A stretch of 64,000 bases of DNA. Origin: CBDCGJ01 sp965238305. Its GTDB lineage: Bacteria; Pseudomonadota; Alphaproteobacteria; GCA-2731375. The notes beneath the pieces are model-generated. The model was not told the origin of the DNA. It saw only the letters and a list, made by a program, of their open reading frames with translations, and ran no database searches. Positions 61,721 to 64,000 of the stretch are shown here, piece by piece. The stretch lies in contig CBDEHK010000001.1 in assembly GCA_965238305.1 (NCBI GenBank), forward strand, positions 4,402,001 to 4,466,000, read 5' to 3'. Every line of letters starts with the position of its first letter. Positions within the stretch are counted from its first letter, which is position 1. A program made the translations under genes and the position numbers.

Positions 61721-62923
61721 ATGACCGACGCCGTCGCCACATCCTGGTCAAAGGATGTAAAAATCATCAGCCTGATCAGTCTGGCGCACGGCTGCAGCCA
61801 TTTTTTTCAATTGGTCTTGCCGCCGTTGTTTCCGATCCTGACCAAAGAATTCGATGTCGGTTATACGGAACTCGGTTTTGTCATGACGGTGTTTTTTGTC
61901 ACCTCAGGCATCAGTCAGGTGATCGCCGGATTTTTAGTTGACCATTTTGGCGCCAAGCGGGTGTTGCTTGCGGGTCTGTTTATTTACGCCGTGGCGATAT
62001 TGTGCTTCGCGATGGCACCTGCTTTTTGGTTTTTTTATCCGGCGGCTGTCCTACTAGGTCTTGGCAACAGCGTCTTTCATCCTTCCGATTTCACCATCAT
62101 GAATGGCTCGGTAACACCAAGTAGGATTGGTCGTGCTTTCGGCATGCACACACTGGGCGGTAATTTAGGTTGGGCCCTGGCGCCGACCTCGATGATCACC
62201 ATTGCCTGGCTGAGCAATTGGCGAGTGGCGTTGGCATCGGCCGCGATCGTTGGTTTTGCGATTGTCTTGGCACTTTGGTTCTGGCGCGCCGATCTGGTCG
62301 ATACGGATCGATCAGCAGAAGACATTAAACAGAATGCGAAAGCGCCGTCGCTTGGCTTGCGACCGATGTTATCGATGCCAATTGTGCTTTGTTTTCTTTA
62401 TTTCACTTTTCTTGCGTTGGCCCTGATCGCGGTGCAGAATTTCCTCCCGCCTACTCTTGAAGCAATGTACGGCACCGCGCTGACCATCGGCAACATCGCC
62501 TTGACGGGATTTCTTCTCGGGGCCTCGGTTGGGGTTTTGGTTGGCGGCATCCTGGCCGACCGGACCGACAAACACGGCGCCATGATCGCCGGTGGCCTGT
62601 TCTTGGCGGCCTTGATGTTCGCGGCGATCGGCAGTTGGGATCTGCCGAATGTAATTTTGATTGCAGTGGCGAGTATCGGCGGTTTCCTGACCGGTATCAC
62701 CACGCCGTCCCGCGACATGTTGGTCCGATCCGCCAGCCCGGCCGGCGCCACCGGGCGGATTTTTGGCTTTGTTTATTCCGGTTTGGATGTCGGCTCTGCC
62801 CTAGCGCCGATTTCCATCGGTATCCTTTTGGATTTTGGCTATTCGGGTGTGCTGCCTTGGGCCGTTGCCGCAGTATTGATATTTGCTATCTTCACGGCAT
62901 TATCGGTTCGCCCGACCCGCTGA
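61721..62923 (+). CDS. MFS transporter, Fsr/fosmidomycin-resistance-like
   Basis: A 400-residue 12-helix transporter. The loop-2 motif is GFLVDHFGAKRVLL, and GLGNSVFHPSDFTIMN in helix 4 is a hallmark of the Fsr-like MFS branch. Divergent from urtA, with which it shares the upstream region. Substrate unknown; a link with urea is not supported beyond position. Confidence 0.88.
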   Translation: MTDAVATSWSKDVKIISLISLAHGCSHFFQLVLPPLFPILTKEFDVGYTELGFVMTVFFVTSGISQVIAGFLVDHFGAKRVLLAGLFIYAVAILCFAMAPAFWFFYPAAVLLGLGNSVFHPSDFTIMNGSVTPSRIGRAFGMHTLGGNLGWALAPTSMITIAWLSNWRVALASAAIVGFAIVLALWFWRADLVDTDRSAEDIKQNAKAPSLGLRPMLSMPIVLCFLYFTFLALALIAVQNFLPPTLEAMYGTALTIGNIALTGFLLGASVGVLVGGILADRTDKHGAMIAGGLFLAALMFAAIGSWDLPNVILIAVASIGGFLTGITTPSRDMLVRSASPAGATGRIFGFVYSGLDVGSALAPISIGILLDFGYSGVLPWAVAAVLIFAIFTALSVRPTR

Positions 62924-64000
62924 TCAGCGGGCGGAAGAATTTTGCTTTACCAAACCTTCTAGCGTATAAATCACCAAACCACCCAGCAGCCCCCAAAAAG
63001 CGGCACTGATGCCAAACGCGCTAATTCCCGACGCGGTAACGACAAAAGTTGTGACGGCGGCAAAACGATTTTTCTCATCTGCCAATCCCGTCCCGATCGC
63101 ATTTACCAACGGGCCAGTTAGCGCAATACCGGCCATCGCGGCAATCAGCTCAGCTGGGAAACTTTCAAGAATAATCACCAACGCGCCGCCGAACAGAGCC
63201 AGAATTGCATAACCGCCGGCATATATCGGCCCACCGAGCCAGCGCTTGGTTTTGTCCGGATGCGCTTCGGGGCCTGTGCATATCGAAGCCACAATGGCGG
63301 CCAGATTAGAAGTATGGGCGCCAAATCCGGCGCTCAACAATGAAGCCAAGCCAGTAATCGTCAGGATCGACCGTGTCGGCACCGCATAACCTGCCGCCCT
63401 CAACACCGCAAAGCCCGGCAGGTTTTGGGACGCCATGGTCACAATATATAGCGGGATACCAAGACCAATCATCACCGCCAGATCAAATTCGGGCGTAATC
63501 CAAACAAAGTTTGAAATCGTCAGGTCGGCGACCGGTTCGCTCAAATCCAATGCATAAACCAGCACCACGCCCAAGCCCAGCACCAGCAGGACCGCCCAAG
63601 CCGGTGAATAGAGACGGAGCAGAACAAACGCCAGGATCAAAGGTGCGACCAGATAGGGCAGATTTAACAACGCCTCGAATATCGCCACGACGAAGCCAAA
63701 TAAAACCCCGGCGAGCATCGAAGACGCGATCGCCGACGGAATCCGCTCGACCAAAGCATTTAAGGGGCGAATTGCGGCGGTCATCAGAATAAGGCAAGCC
63801 GCCAAGATGAAAGCGCCGATAGCAGCCTCTATTGTGATCCCTGTCGTCGTCGCGATCAAGGCGGCGCCTGGGGTCGACCAGGCCGTAACAATCGGCAGCC
63901 GATGGCGAAGACTGAGATAAGCGGTCGTCACCATCATCGAAAGACAAAGTGCAGCAACCCAGGAGGCGGTCTGTTCCGAGGATGCCCCGACCGCCTTGGT
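62924..64000 (-). CDS. BenE-family benzoate/H+ symporter-like permease, 5' end outside the window
   Basis: At least 358 residues. The frame remains open to the window end, and the extra 21 codons (beginning TKAVGASSEQTASWVAALCL) fit the family's first loop, so the gene starts beyond 64000. About 11 helices; the motifs LPIVTAWSTPGAAL and GFGAHTSNLAAIVASICTG are typical of BenE. Its stop abuts the MFS stop (TGATCA). The name is family-level; the substrate may differ. Confidence 0.88.
   Translation of the reverse strand, partial: TKAVGASSEQTASWVAALCLSMMVTTAYLSLRHRLPIVTAWSTPGAALIATTTGITIEAAIGAFILAACLILMTAAIRPLNALVERIPSAIASSMLAGVLFGFVVAIFEALLNLPYLVAPLILAFVLLRLYSPAWAVLLVLGLGVVLVYALDLSEPVADLTISNFVWITPEFDLAVMIGLGIPLYIVTMASQNLPGFAVLRAAGYAVPTRSILTITGLASLLSAGFGAHTSNLAAIVASICTGPEAHPDKTKRWLGGPIYAGGYAILALFGGALVIILESFPAELIAAMAGIALTGPLVNAIGTGLADEKNRFAAVTTFVVTASGISAFGISAAFWGLLGGLVIYTLEGLVKQNSSAR

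Noticed and set aside
1..64000. CRISPR arrays, insertion sequences, integrases, tRNA and rRNA genes
   Set aside because: Looked for repeated spacers, transposase or recombinase motifs and tRNA T-arms; the only T-arm found belongs to the tmRNA.

Overview
The window looks like chromosome of an alphaproteobacterium. The best evidence is a circularly permuted two-piece tmRNA gene (about 9017-9328) next to an alpha-type SspB adaptor gene. Supporting signs are the hflK-hflC-DUF2065-degP operon, fumC followed by an RHH_4-type protein, a DUF4169 protein, DUF1127 and DUF1330 proteins, and a flavin-dependent thymidylate synthase. No insertion sequence, prophage, CRISPR array, rRNA or tRNA gene was recognised. 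The genus cannot be told from this sequence alone.

Layout. 1-6.7 kb: envelope proteolysis operon (hflK, hflC, a DUF2065 protein, a DegP-type protease) on the minus strand, divergent from mrp and a Bcr/CflA-type efflux pump. 6.7-12.7 kb: LysR regulator with a DUF1330 protein, thyX, the ssrA-sspB ribosome-rescue and degradation pair, a 2-hydroxyacid dehydrogenase, fumC and a ribbon-helix-helix protein. 13-15.7 kb: an accessory-looking patch with a tyrosinase, a His-rich partner resembling the MelC1 copper caddie, an unrecognised Cys-rich protein and a decayed tandem duplication. 15.7-23.5 kb: quinone oxidoreductase, a 1102-residue SAM-cyclase-ATPase-TPR regulator, a DUF6445 protein, an AraC regulator divergent from a Tat-exported isochorismatase-like hydrolase, YnfA and a DUF1203 protein. 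23.6-34.6 kb: a giant AsmA protein whose end sits on a run of nine A with an open -1 frame beyond it, DUF4169, a ClC transporter, a thioesterase, a GlcD/DLD-type dehydrogenase, a DUF2786 protein and an orphan hybrid histidine kinase. 34.8-46.7 kb: UvrD helicase, L11 methyltransferase-like protein, aminopeptidase P, cupin, acyl-CoA carboxyltransferase, universal stress protein, AzoR with its LysR regulator and a glycerate kinase.

46.7-49.7 kb holds the three activities needed to make decaprenyl-phospho-arabinose (UbiA-family phosphoribosyltransferase, DprE1-like oxidase, DprE2-like reductase), a route best known from mycobacteria. It is followed by a luciferase-like oxidoreductase of the F420-associated type.

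50.8-61.4 kb is a twelve-gene urea module in transcription order urtA-B-C-D-E-ureD-A-B-C-E-F-G: high-affinity urea import feeding nickel urease. A near-perfect sigma-54 (-24/-12) promoter lies just upstream of urtA, which points to nitrogen control, and an 11-bp perfect stem-loop separates urtA from urtB. An MFS transporter and the 3' part of a BenE-type symporter close the window.

Gene packing is tight. Many neighbours overlap by ATGA, GTGA or TGATG, and five convergent pairs share a four-base overlap (TTAG, CTAG or TTAA) between their stop codons. The findings most worth a second look are the A9 slippage site in the AsmA gene, the tyrosinase-caddie pair in a Gram-negative, the DPA cluster, the complete ssrA-tag/SspB pair, and the sigma-54-driven urea operon.
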